Assembly (NCBI GenBank): GCA_011009095.1
Contig: VTPC01090545.1
Location: forward strand, 210,834 to 274,833
Length of the DNA: 64,000 nucleotides
Reading direction: 5' to 3'
From: Ignelater luminosus
Lineage: Eukaryota; Arthropoda; Insecta; Coleoptera; Elateridae
Shown: positions 27,201 through 37,871 of the stretch, one piece after another
Layout: the number at the start of each line of letters is the position of its first letter
How positions within the stretch are numbered: position 1 is the first letter of the stretch
Position numbers and translations under genes: made by a program
The notes under the pieces: model-generated
What the model saw: only the letters and a program-made list of their open reading frames with translations
Databases searched by the model: none
What the model was told of the DNA's origin: nothing

Positions 27201-30200
27201 TATCTGTATTTTCTACAAATAATACTCGACTATCTTTTTTAAGTTTCATGCTTTTTACATTCTAGTTAACCAAGTCTTTTTGGCAACCCTGTATGTGTGA
27301 TATCTATCCTTTTCATGAAAATTACAATAATCAGTTGTTGTCTGTTTCAATATTGTATAGAATTCAGAGTAGGCTTTGGCTTTACTCCATTTTTGCAGTG
27401 TACAACAAACATATAGCAAATTCAGCTTTACAACCTAAAAGCACAAAAATTACTAGATATATATTGACAACTCATTTTTATTTAAAAAGATGACAAGTGA
27501 CAGATCTTTAACCTAAAAATATTTATTTAGTAATATTCACTTCAAAGTGCACTGTTACAAAAATATCATGTCAAGGCCTACTCTGGATTCTATAATATTG
27601 AAACAGCTACATGTGTGCACTCTTTACAATAATCTATTGGTTCCTGATTTGTCTGTAAAAATGTTTAGTATGATCCTATACTGGGATAAGTTCACAGAAG
27701 ATATTGTATTGGCTCAAAGTATAAATAATTTTAAGAACAAATTAGACTGTAATAGCTTTGCTAATAGTATCTAACAATACTTGTGATATTTACGATACTG
27801 ATCTATACGAAATAAAAAAAAAAATAAATTAGTCCCAGAACATATGTAATCCCATGTGCAAGTTAGTGCAGAAGGTGTTGTTTGATTTGTACTGGTGCAT
27901 AGAAGAAAAATTTCAATTTTCAGTCTTGACTGCTTTCCACATTTAGATAATTGGCATTTTCTCAGAATCTACTCAATGAACCATAATCTTTAATATCTCA
28001 TTCTAAAGGTATTAGAAAGTTTTAAAAAAGTGTATTATACATATTTAGCATAGATGCAATCATTTAAATACCAAACTACGCATGACAGTTCTCCCTTGAT
28101 GTAGGATAAATGGTTAGCATGACTGTGCAATTCAATTTGTAGAATGTATCGTGAAATTCCCAATGAGCCACATACATTACATGCAGTAGTCATGCAATTG
28201 GATCATTCATTGACCATAGTGGTATAACAGAAATGTGGACAGTATTGTACAGTGAAAGTAAATACAATTAGTTGATTGATGGAAAGAATCTTTGCCATGC
28301 TGTTGAAGCTCATACTCATACTCTTGTAACTCTTGAAGATTGTTACCTGGAAGTATTTTTTGAAAACAACAAAGACATAGAAAACATCCTATTCCAAAAA
28401 GTCCAAGATCTGAAAAATGAGTTACATTTAGGTGATATACAGTGTGTCCTAGATAAGGATGCACAGCATGGGGATCTTGGAAATGGTAAGAGATACAGCA
28501 TTGGTTAAATAGGATGAAAGTTTGCTATTTATAGGACCTTTTTGTTGACGTTTGCAAAATCTAGATATCTTGGATAGTTTCAGAGATATTTAAAAAAGTA
28601 GATTTCTTGATTTTCGTTATTATTTTTTCTTTCCTTTATTTAAACAGATATCAGAAAACTAAAACCACTTTTTTGTTGCCACTTTTTGTTCTCTATTAAA
28701 ATACGCTAACAAAATTCCTGTACAACGTTTTGGTTTCGAGTAACCATTATCAACCTCATTTTTTTAAATACGCGGAAAACAATTTTCTATTGTTTTGGAT
28801 AGCTCTTGTTGTCACGATTCTAATGATGTAAACATAATAGGGTTATTTTGGTTTTGATTTTTTTGTGTTGAATGCTGCTGTGACCAACTGTAATAATTGC
28901 TGTTCATCTTTAAAATTTTGGTTGAGCACATGACTCTTGACATAACCCCACAGGAAAGAAATCTAATGGTGCTAGATCAGGTGATCGTGTAGGCCAGGGT
29001 ACTGCAGAATGCATTAATTTATAGCATAAAAAATCAAAATAACCCTATCACGTTTACATCATTAGAATCGTGACAACAAGAGCTATCCGTCTATTTAGAA
29101 AATGAGGTTGATGGTGGTTACTTGAAACTGAAACGTTGTACAGGAATTTTGTTAGCATATTTTAATAGAGAACAAAAAGTGGCAATAAAAAAGTGGTTTT
29201 AGTTTTCTGATATCTGTTTAAATAAAGGAAAGAAAAAATAATAACGAAAATCAAGAAATCTATTTTTTTTAAAATATCTCTGAAACTATCCAAGATATCT
29301 AGATTTTGCAAACGCCAACAAAAAGGTCCTATAAATAGCCAACTTTCATCCCATGTAACCGATCCTGTATCTCTTACCGTTTCCAAGATCTCCATGCTGT
29401 GCATCCTTATCTTGGACACACTGTATACAAGTGTATGGAAGAACAGTTGCAAAGTCTCAATGTTTCAGAATTGATTGAACAGTTTGATTTTCATATCAAA
29501 AATTAAGCAACATTTTAACCCAATTCTTTTATCATGTGATAGAACATTCAATGCTCTTTCATTTGATATGGCACTCATGGATTTTTCAGCATTTCTGATT
29601 TTGTTTAAATGTAAGAATGAATGTTTCAAAAGATGAGATCCATATTTTAATCAAGTATGAATTCGATTCCGGCCACACACCTATGCAAGTATGATACAAT
29701 ATCACTCATGCGAAAGGCCCAGGAGTTGTCTCTCATGTGAGTGTGAAGCAGTGATTCGGCAAGCTCAGGCAAGAGCAGAAAATGACTTCGGCTTCAATGA
29801 CAGCGAGTACTACTTGCTCATCTATAACTGGCAGCCTTCCTGACCTCAGTTCGTCTTTGAGCGTTTGCCTGAGCTGAGCAATAAAATTGTTTGGGTCACA
29901 TAGTCATCTATGATAGCAAAGTATGTAATGTGGTTCCAAATTTATTAATTAAATTAATTAAACAAATGGTAAAACTATGAACTACACTTCTATAATCATA
30001 CAGTGCAATATTATACCAATATTATGGCACAGAAAATTTACATTAATGAATTGGTTCAACTATGCAACCCTCAAACCAATCTTTTTATCTCAGAATCTAT
30101 TTAACCAATTTCAACGTATGATAGCTTGTTGAGAATCTCATATACACTACAAATTGGACTGGATGACCTTTTCATTATACTGACCATTTGTCCTACATTA

Positions 30201-33200
30201 AGTGACAGAGAATTCAGAACTAGAGTCAATGAAAACATATCTGATAACTTTCTAATAAAATCTGGTGTTCCACAAGGTAGTGTTATTGGACCACTGCTTT
30301 ATCTACTGTACATGACAGACCTCCTGATAAATAGAAAAACCACAATGGATACTTTTGCCAACAATACTGTTATTCTTGCGAATGATGTAGATTCAGTAAC
30401 AGCTTCCGTGACTCTCCAAAGACACTTAAGATGTCATCTAAGAACACAGCACAAAATATCATCTCAGACTAGAAAATTATACAAGTGTGCTGCTACATCT
30501 ACTATTAGAACATCAAATTGGAAGAAGACTTAGAAGGAACTGCCCAGCAGACCTGAAAATAGTTAAAGAGGTTTTCTCAATGGAGAAGACCTTACCATAT
30601 AATAATGAGAACAGAGATGTGTTCTCAAATTATCACATTAGCCTATAGAAATCTGATTGCTAATCAATAAAACACAATAAGAAAAATCAAAAAAATGCCC
30701 TACATTGACTGATAAGTATCATACTTAGTTTTGCTGTAGTCTATTTATGTTTTTTGGGAATTGTGGAAAAATGATAATGTCTATGCCAAATATGTCTAAT
30801 ATACTTTTTTAAAACTTTCTAATACTTTTAGACTGAAATATTAAAGATTAAAATCTGTTGAGAAGGTTCTGAGAAAATACCAGTTATCTAACTGTGGAAG
30901 ATGGCCATTTTGGTGATGTTACCACAACTATATGCCTCCAAACTGAGTCTAACACCATCGAAACTGTTTTTCTACGTGGTGGCATGAATCAAACAACATC
31001 TTTAGTGCCATTATATCACTAACCTGTGCACGGAAGTGGATTTTGGGAACATATGCTCCTGTGCTAAATGTTATTATTGGTTTCCATAACCTTATGAAAG
31101 ATTTTATGATTTGCACTTTTCAAAAATAATAATTTATTCTAATTTAAATAAAAAGAGGTATTTACTTAAACATCTAATGACGTTGTCTAGTGTGTGATGA
31201 TTTATTTTGTGTTTAAAAAAATGTTTTAGCATTCTGGCTTATTACAAAAACTCAACGAAAGAGAAAAAGAGATTGCAACATTGCAGCATGAAAACAAAAC
31301 GTTAGCTCAAGAAAAGCACAATTTAATGACACGATTGGAAACTGCAAGAGATCGTATAGAAGGTGATTATGATGGATTATCTATCAGAGTAAGTTTGTTA
31401 TTTTAATGATCAAATAAAATTAATTTTGTTTAAAAGAAATTTGTAACTTTTTCAGTCTACTATTAGAAAACTGGAACGGGAAAGAGACATGCTCAGAGGT
31501 GACATTCAAAGATTAGAAGAGGAAAGAGATGCAATGAGGCAACGTCTCAAGGTATCCTATTTGTTATTGTAAAAGTAATAAACAGTACTTTAATAAACCT
31601 TTACAGCTTGCCACAGACACTCAATTTGCAGAACGTGACAGGACAGACAGAGCTTTGATAGATGCAGAAGAACAAATAAGAAGGTTAGAACAGGAACGTC
31701 GAGATTTGATGCAAACTCAAGGTACACGTCGCGCTGCTATCAACAGCCTTGAGGAACAGTGTGAAGCTTTAAAAGAACAATTACGTATATGCCAAACAGA
31801 ATTGAACCATCAAAGAGGGTTAGGTACTCAACTAAAGTAAGTAATCTGTTTGTGTGCATGTTTATGAATGTTATATTATTGTTGTAATAATATTACAGGA
31901 CACTTCAAGAACAAACTGATAAGGCTTTAGCTGATTCTCAAGGTCAAATATCACAGCTTGAAGCGGAACTTGAGAAGTCGCAAGGGCGTGTTCGTAGTTT
32001 AGAAAAAGATAGAAGTGGCCTTTCTGAAGAAGTGATTAGTTTGAAGAGTGACGTTAAGCTTATGAAAGGAAATCTTGCTCAAATTGATCAGGAAAAGGAT
32101 GGATTGTTGGTTAGTTTTACATTGGTTGTATTACTTGAAGCTGCAATGAGGTTTTAAGTTGATGAGTTTGCAATGATTTACTTTGTATTTTTTACTTTAC
32201 TATATCATTGTCCAATAGCTAAGGAAATAAAACATACAAGAGCTATTTCATGTGAAAACGAGCAGTCACAAAACATCAAGTTTTTGTAATCACTTGAAAT
32301 TTTTTTTATATGTTGTACCAATCAAAAAAAGAGACACAAATTTTTTTGTATTTTGTTCTGTATATATTAAGTTTTTGAGAATTAGCGCATCCTTTAGTAT
32401 AAAAACATTTGCTTTTTCTTTATTACACAACATAGAAACTTTCAACTTGGAACATTTTAAAGCTTGAAAGATGGTTTTTTACTCCATAAATACTAGGATT
32501 CAATTATTTAAAAAACAACTTGTATTTTAGAAGATTGTTTTTTTTTAAATTGTAAGTTACTGCATTAACCTGATTGTTTAAAGATCTGGAAAATTTCTAC
32601 TATGTATATTCTTGAATGCGTTTTTTATATATCACTCAAATTTCAAGATGGAATTCCAATTATAAATGTATTTTAAGAATGTTACAAGTACTGCTGTTTG
32701 AGTATGCAGAGAGGTACTACCTGCATTGTTAGGTGCCTCAAAGCCATTCCATGTGAAATTGAACAATCATAAAACATTTGAAAGTTATTGCCCAAAGATC
32801 ATTTTATAAATGCACTTAAGTACAGATGTTTGATGAGTGTGCAACTTAAGAAATTTAAAGAAGTATAGCTTTATCTGATCTTAACAAGAAGAAAAAGGAC
32901 AAAATAAGTTGCCGTGGTAATTAGAGAATGTTTAAGTTTAATGACGAGAGCGGAAACCGACCCGATATTTCCAAACTGAATGAAGGTTTGGCATCAGTAG
33001 GAGAAACACCCATTAGAAAAAAGGAACTGTCACAAAAAAGATACCCCTATCAAAAGCCACAGAAAACACAAAGTACGTTTAAAGAAAAAGTATTTCATGC
33101 ATATACAAAACCTGGTGAACTGTTTTAACAAAGCACAACAAAAATGTACAAATTCAAATTTTAACAATTTTTGAAAGCTGGTTTCTTAATAAAATTAAAC

Positions 33201-36200
33201 AGTATTTTGGTGTTTCTACACATATGATTAGAATAGCAAAGCAATTAGCTACAGAGAAGGGAATATTGTCAGTTCCCAATACTAAACTTAATCTTCAATG
33301 GTGGAATAAGTATTGCAGTTTTACAGTTCTAATGATGTAATGTGTTTGTAAGAGAGGGAAAACAAAAAAGGTTAGTATAATGCAAAATAAGTTTTTCAAA
33401 ATTTGCCAAACTGAAGGTAGAAGAATGTATTCTTCCTGGAGCTCACGGAACACATTCTGTGTTTGTGCTCATTATGAAAATGTTAAATTGATGATTGAAG
33501 GTGCTAATATTCCTAGACTTATGGCAAAATCAGACGTAATTATATGTAGTGTTTGTCGCAAGTGATTTGTGATATTCCTTCACCAGATTGCTATTTAACA
33601 AAATGCAAAAATTGCCCAGGGACTGAGGAAGTAGTGAAACAACTTCAGGAAATACTTGAAGCAGAAGCGATATAAGAGGTGACTTATAAGTAAAGCTCGA
33701 ATTATGTGCAAAATGCACTTCTGTATCTTTTGATATATTCCTTTTTTACTTTTTGTTGTGTTTTAAAAAGTCCTAGTAAACAATAAAACAAGTAATTCCA
33801 ACGTTTTGAAGAGATACGTATATTAAAAAATAAGGAGGTGCATTTTGCATATAGTCTGATCTTTACTTATAAACAATGAGTTGATTGTACAAATTTAAAA
33901 ACATTATAGTCATCAGTTGAAGACTATTTGGAAAAGCTATCTGCAAAATTCTTGAATTTATTACCTCATGCATTTATTGCACAACAAGCTGCATCTTTCT
34001 CTAAACAGAAGGAAGATCTAAAGCTTGGGGAATCAGCTGGATAAATTACTTTTTAAAAGTATTTAATTACTAATTACAATTACTTTTCATAAAAATAATT
34101 AAATTGCAATGTAACAAAATTCCTTTGCAAGCAATATATCTAAATTACAAATTATTTGGTAAAAGTAATTGAATTACTATCTAAATTACTTTTAAATTAC
34201 ATATAGTAGAAATTAGTCTAAATTAATGGATGGGGAAAATCACATTATTGTATGAATTTATATTTAGTACTACAGCAGAAGTTCTAAACATTTTACAGCA
34301 TGTCAATGTCAAATAAAGTCACACAAGCTTTGAAGTTCTGTTACACAGATAACAAACTAAAACTTCTCAAATGCTGAAGAATCAATTTACCTTGTACTTG
34401 CACAGATATTTAAACCACAAATTTAGACTTTTTGAATGAATTCTGGATACAGACAAGACAACACCGATAGAGGGATATACTATACAGTGTGTCCAAGATA
34501 AGGATGCACAACATGGGGATCTTGGAAACGGTAAGAGATACAGCATTGGTTAAATGGGATGAAAGTTGGCTATTTATAGGACCTTTTTGTTGGCGTTTGC
34601 TAAATCTGGATATCTTGGATAGTTTCAGAGATATTTACAAAAATAGATTTCTCGATTTTCGTTATTATTTTTTCTTTTATTTATTTGAAGAGATATTGGA
34701 AAACTAAAACCACTTTTCCATTGCCACTTTTTGTTCTCTATTAAAATACGCTAAGAAAATTCCTGTATAACGTTTCGGTTTCGAGTAACCATCATCAACG
34801 TCATTTTTAAAAATAGGCCGAAAAACAATTGAAAATTGTTTTGGGTAGCTCTTGTTGTCACGATTCTATTGATGTAAACATGATAGGGTTATTTTAATTT
34901 CTTATGCTATAAATTAATGCATCCTGCAGTACCCTAGCCTGCAAGATCACCTGATCTAAAACCTATGCCACACTATCAGTCAGTTTGATCAAACTTGACT
35001 ATCAGTCTGAAACAATGACGTCATATCTTTAGTTTGGTCAAATTTTCTAAATTTTAGAGGTGTTTCTAAATCCATCAGTCAGTTTGATGCGATGGCTTAC
35101 GTGATTAGCTAAATTTGAAAATAGTAAAGCAGGCGCGAAGCCAAGAAGGTTATAGCAGGTTATTCATCTTTGTTTTGCTTTTCGTGTATTTTGATTCTGC
35201 TTCAATGCTAATCTTAATGTTGAAACAGCTATTACCGCTGTTTTCTGTTCGTACTTACAAAATAATACCGACTCACCTGGTGTTTGTATACGCTAATATT
35301 TTTAAAATGAATTATTATATTATTAAAAAATAATAACTAATTATTATTCTAAAAATTATTTATAGTAAAAATATAATTATTAGTTTTTTGTGGTCAGTAG
35401 TGAATAAGAAGTAAGAAAACAACAAAACGTAAAACAAATAATAAATTAATTTAATGTTCTAACTTCACAAAATTTTAAAAACACGCAGTATTTTTGTAAA
35501 TACCAACCCAAATACGGCTACTTAACCTCACAGTTTGAGCAAACCACCAAACTATTTTGTTTATAGTGTGACCACCCAGTTTGATACAAACTTGAGTTTG
35601 TCAGTTTTGACGTCATCATTCTAGACTGATAGTTGAGTTTGATCAAATTATTTGATAATGTGACACTGTTACATTTCTTTCCTCTGGGGTTATGTCAAGA
35701 ATCATGTGCTCAACCAAAATTTTGAAGATGAACAGCAATTATTACAGTTGGTCACAGCAGCATTCAACACAAAAAAATCAAAACCAAAATAACCCTATCG
35801 TGTTTACATTATTAGAATCGTAACAACCAGAGCTATTCAAAACAATTTTCAATTGTTTTTCCGCGTATTTAAAAAAATGAGGTTGATGATGGTTACTTGA
35901 AACTGAAACGTTGTACAGGAATTTAGGTAGCGTATTTTAATAGAGAACAAAAAGTGGCAACGGAAAAGTGGTTTTAGTTTTCCAATATCTCTTCAAATAC
36001 AGGAAAGAAAAAAATAATAACGAAAATCAAGAAATCTACTTTTTTTTAATATCTCTGAAACTATTCAAGATATCTAGATTTTGCAAACGCCAACAAAAAG
36101 GTCCTATAAATATCCAACTTTCATTCCATATAACCGATGCTGTATCTCTTACCGTTTTTAAGATCCCCATGCTGTGCATCCTTATCTTGGACACACCGTA

Positions 36201-37833
36201 TAATAATACACAAAGCAACTCACCCTTTTCCAAGATTAAACAGGAATGACGCACATGTGTGATATACTTGTTAGAACTAGTTATCTTGTTTCTCTCTAAA
36301 AATTTTGGTTGTTTCAAATTTTCAATTAATTTGATTAGTTTTTAAGTAGTTTCATTACTTTTAGGTAATTCAATTACTTTTTAAGTAATACAATTTTAAG
36401 ATACATTTGTTATAAATTACTTTAGCACTTTTCACTCATAAGAATTGAATTACAATTTCTTTTTGTGGAATGGCAATTAAGTGAGTAATTTAAATTACAA
36501 AGTAGGTTATTACTGCCCAGCTCTATGGGAAATGTATTGTTATTTCCAATTTTGCAGAAAACTATTCTTTTGTTGCCCATGCAGACTACAGTGCATCCCT
36601 TTGTTCTATATTACAAAAAACACAATATTAAAGCACAGGAGCCTGGTTGCAATATCAGAATGCCTAAAACACGACACAAGCGCACTTGTAAGTTTCTTGA
36701 AAAAGGAATTGAGGAATGTGAAAAAAGTTATCTACTTTTTAGATGAGAAAAATAAACTTTACAAATCTATGCTTTCACAAAAAAAATTTTGGAATTGATA
36801 CTGAATAGCATTTTTTTTGCAACATCGCATAGGAAGTGGCCTTGTGATAGAATTGGGGGTGCCACCAAAAGATTAACAATGAAAGCTAGTCTTCAATCAT
36901 GGCAAGGCCAATCACAACACTCAAAGAACTATTTGGCTGGGCTCAGAACAACATTTTTAATATTAGTTTTAAGTTTATTTCTGATAGCTAACATAAAGAT
37001 ACAAGTGAATTTTTGCAGGTCGAACACAAAAATGCAAAATCAATATTTGGTACATTAACATTGCATTCTATTGTTCTGTTATGAAAAATGAAATGTTAGT
37101 AAAACAATTTTCCTTTGAAAATGAAGAAGATAGTGTCTATCTAAACTGGACTCTGTGTATAGTGTTTGCTAATCTTGATAAGTCATAGTTTTTTTTTTAG
37201 TGTACTTTACTTTCATGTCTAACAGTATCAAGTATTTATTTATGTTTTCTTAATTTAAAACTAAACAGAATGGTGAAGTTAGATTGTTGATGCGTCCAAT
37301 ATTACTGCAGTATCGATACGTCTTTGTTCACATACCGGTATCTGGTAGGTAATTATAAACTAATCAAAAAGAATTCCATCATGATACTGTGTTGAAAATT
37401 AATTTTGTAAAATAAATTGTCGTAGAAAACACAGTAAGTAATCATAAATTTCATTTTTGTGTTTCTTCTCAGCCTTTAAATTACACCGAATTGAACAAAA
37501 AAGTTTCAGTAAAATCCAAGACTCCAGAAATTGTGTGATTTCACATGGAATAACTCACAAGCAAAGATGTGCCTTAATGATCAGATCTTTTTGTAGATAA
37601 CTTGACATAGAATTTATGAGTTGAAGAAACAGTAATTTACTTAGCTGCCTCATTGCAGTTTAAATTCTAGATTGTTTAAATCTAAAATTGTACTTTACAA
37701 ATTTTTATTCTAGATGTCTATAGATGACAAGACAGAAAGATTGGCCATGTTGGAACAAGAACTGAAATCGAAAGATGCCAAAATAATGATGTTAGAGAAT
37801 ACTATAGCAGATTTAAGAAAAAAACTAAGGTAA
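21239..37833 (+). CDS. Cep135: Cep135/Bld10 centriole coiled-coil protein
   Basis: Fifteen coding exons keep continuous phase: 21239-21403, 21483-21609, 21662-21808, 21870-22072, 22136-22313, 22376-22535, 22595-22797, 23217-23350, 23676-24137, 24215-24316, 31230-31388, 31456-31551, 31607-31836, 31899-32109, 37714-37833; 898 residues. The N terminus (RKQLDDLGYMQVLIPEALPL, then VEKL/TTESL-like) and the REIERLNKMLEGGRP block match Cep135/Bld10, which builds the centriole cartwheel and binds microtubules. Most exons encode heptad coiled coil. Exon 9 is not coiled coil and holds a Cys cluster. Known homologues are about 1,050-1,140 residues, so this model is short. The modelled stop overlaps a perfect donor (AG|GTAAGT at 37829/37830), so further exons may exist. 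Introns 10 and 14 (6.9 and 5.6 kb) are full of mobile elements. Confidence 0.9.
23481..23540. repeat. 30-bp exact tandem duplication in Cep135 intron 8
   Basis: The unit TACTAACCTTTATGTTATAA plus ten more bases occurs twice in direct succession with no mismatch, suggesting a recent slippage event. Confidence 0.9.
24403..24519. mobile_element. Small hairpin MITE in Cep135 intron 10
   Basis: The left arm AGCTGTATTCTTTTGTTCTG and its inverted copy at the right end are about 45 bp each with a few mismatches, separated by a short loop. The whole unit would form a long hairpin. It is non-coding. Confidence 0.7.
24520..25685. other. Cep135 intron 10, first part
   Basis: AT-rich intron sequence without recognisable genes. 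The open frame at 25398-25652 has no family resemblance. Confidence 0.45.
25686..25925. repeat. Foldback carrying a tRNA-like sequence
   Basis: Two inverted arms share TTTAAATTAATTTAAAAATC, then CTTTA..GCAGGTAGGAT.. and ..GAACC. The minus strand from about 25806 to 25738 reads like a tRNA: T8-A9, a D arm GCAC-AGTTGGTTA-GTGC, and a perfect T arm TAGG-TTCGAAT-CCTA. The acceptor stem has mismatches, and the anticodon loop (CGCGAGA) lacks the invariant T33. The second arm keeps only the T-arm half, with substitutions. It is best read as a tRNA-derived repeat, not a functional tRNA. Confidence 0.65.
25926..27341. other. Cep135 intron 10, middle part
   Basis: No gene recognised. The part near 27080-27290 has the feel of mobile-element terminal sequence ('aaggaaatacgac' to 'caaccctgtatg'), but I could not pair its ends. 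Confidence 0.4.
27342..27606. mobile_element. MITE copy B (same family as 8458-10006)
   Basis: 265 bp with terminal inverted repeats of about 35 bp: CTGTTTCAATATT.TATAGAA and TTCAGAGTAGGC at left, inverse at right with few mismatches. The interior aligns with copy A. It is uninterrupted and gives the expected structure of the empty copy A. It lies in Cep135 intron 10. Confidence 0.85.
27845..28090. repeat. Left arm of a large inverted repeat
   Basis: This segment recurs inverted and diverged at about 30755-31065. Shared strings include AAGTTTTAAAAAAGT, TAATCTTTAATAT and GTGTTGTTTGATT-like text. The arms flank an RT remnant and a foldback element, so they may be ends of one old large element or two independent copies in opposite orientation. 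Confidence 0.5.
28440..29423. mobile_element. 984-bp foldback mariner-like element, copy 1
   Basis: It begins CAGTGTGTCC and ends with the inverse, flanked by TA (28438-28439, 29424-29425). The arms, about 350 bp each, are near-identical inverted copies (for example AGATAAGGATGCACAGCATG and TATTTATAGGACCTTTTTGT). The centre keeps a transposase C-terminal remnant on the minus strand. Short open frames in the arms (such as 29162-29452) recur in copy 2 only because the arms are repeats; they are not proteins. Confidence 0.85.
28845..29012 (-). pseudogene. Transposase C-terminal remnant in foldback
   Basis: The minus strand reads PWPTRSPDLAPLDFFPVGL and, after a frame change, a GYVKSHVLNQNF-type segment followed by QQLLQLVTAAFNTKKS. 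This matches the third catalytic aspartate region (SPDLAPLDFFLWG.VK) and what follows in mariner-like transposases. The rest of the gene is missing. Confidence 0.7.
30126..30600 (+). pseudogene. Jockey-type non-LTR reverse transcriptase fragment
   Basis: Residues DREFRTRVNENISDNFLIKS then GVPQGSVIGPLLYLLYMTDL are the RT motif (normally GVPQGSVLGPLLY) of jockey-like retrotransposons. The catalytic YADD/FADD is here FANN, so the enzyme is inactive. The frame then jumps to a C-terminal-like part (KISSQTRKLYKCAATS), implying internal deletion, and breaks. It lies in Cep135 intron 10 on the same strand as the gene. Confidence 0.75.
30755..31065. repeat. Right arm of a large inverted repeat
   Basis: Inverted, diverged partner of 27845-28090. 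The match is strongest from about 30770 to 30900. It is non-coding. Confidence 0.5.
32928..34033 (+). pseudogene. Decayed repetitive gene, 5' part (unnamed family)
   Basis: Broken frames recall a multi-copy arthropod protein family that I cannot name. In order: DISKLNEGLASVGETPIRKK; a NTFCVCAHYENVKLMIEGAN block (family usually THSVCVC..); a CDIPSPDCYLTKCKNCPGTE Cys block; and SSVEDYLEKLSAKFLNLLPH with AFIAQQAASFSKQ. Several frameshifts and stops are present, and a 177-bp MITE interrupts it at 33690-33866. The gene resumes at 36534 after the hAT-like insertion. The family may derive from a transposon; function is unknown. It is inactive here. Confidence 0.6.
33690..33866. mobile_element. 177-bp MITE flanked by TTATAA
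   Basis: Inverted ends GTAAAG... and ...CTTTAC are each next to TTATAA (33684-33689, 33867-33872). ATGCAAAATGCAC-type text is found inverted in both halves. Removing it restores the surrounding decayed reading frame (EVTYK then the expected continuation), which supports insertion after the host gene fragment was present. Confidence 0.7.
34485..36198. mobile_element. Foldback mariner-like element, copy 2 (interrupted)
   Basis: Same family as 28440-29423: ends CAGTGTGTCC and inverse GGACACACCG, TA on both sides (34483-34484, 36199-36200), and the same long arms. Its centre is interrupted at the transposase remnant by the 711-bp element 34959-35669. Sequence past the insert (about 35690-35800) reads on the plus strand as the transposase C-terminal remnant. 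Confidence 0.85.
34959..35669. mobile_element. 711-bp MITE with GTCACA..TATCA ends, copy 1
   Basis: Inverted ends share CACA.TATCA, TTTGATCAAACT and ACTATCAGTCT; TA flanks lie at 34957-34958 and 35670-35671. ATGACGTCA-like strings occur near both ends. It is inserted in the SPDL-coding region of the foldback's transposase remnant. A second, truncated copy lies at about 52570-52990 in opposite orientation. It is non-coding. Confidence 0.75.
36534..37010 (+). pseudogene. Decayed repetitive gene, 3' part
   Basis: Continuation of 32928-34033 after the hAT-like insertion. Two frames give TTVHPFVLYYKKHN and then LVAISECLKHDTSALVSFLK; after another frameshift, IFFATSHRKWPCDRIGGATK and RLTMKASLQ follow. 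These match, in order, conserved blocks of the same unnamed arthropod family (normally ..ISDCLKHD.. and ..FFATSHGK.PCDGIGG). Frame changes show it is dead. Confidence 0.6.
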
Positions 37834-37844
37834 GTTCTTTATAA

Positions 37845-37850
37845 TTTATT
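37845..37850 (-). terminator. Minus-strand poly(A) signal
   Basis: AATAAA on the minus strand, 22 bp past the stop of the DUF4789-like gene (37872). Cleavage would fall at about 37815-37835, inside the last Cep135 exon as modelled. Confidence 0.5.
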
Positions 37851-37859
37851 CTTTCTATA

Positions 37860-37865
37860 AATAAA
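37860..37865 (+). terminator. Plus-strand poly(A) signal
   Basis: AATAAA on the plus strand 27 bp after the modelled Cep135 stop. Cleavage would fall at about 37880-37895, inside the antisense coding end of the DUF4789-like gene. AT-richness makes a chance match possible. Confidence 0.45.
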
Positions 37866-37871
37866 TATAAA

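Larger units (their letters stand above)
34034..36525. mobile_element. hAT-like non-autonomous element with 8-bp TSD
   Basis: The left end CAGCTGGATAAATTAC and right end GTTATTACTGCCCAGCTCTA are typical hAT-style ends, flanked by the 8-bp sequences TGGGGAAT (34026-34033) and TGGGAAAT (36526-36533), one mismatch. Subterminal regions are rich in TAATTAC-type text. No hAT transposase is present. The element interrupts the decayed gene 32928-37010 and itself contains the foldback 34485-36198. Confidence 0.75.

Noticed and set aside
29162..29452. Conserved small protein repeated at 34489-34707 and 36036-36317
   Set aside because: All three are the same foldback arm; conservation is explained by repeat identity, and the frame crosses the element's end.
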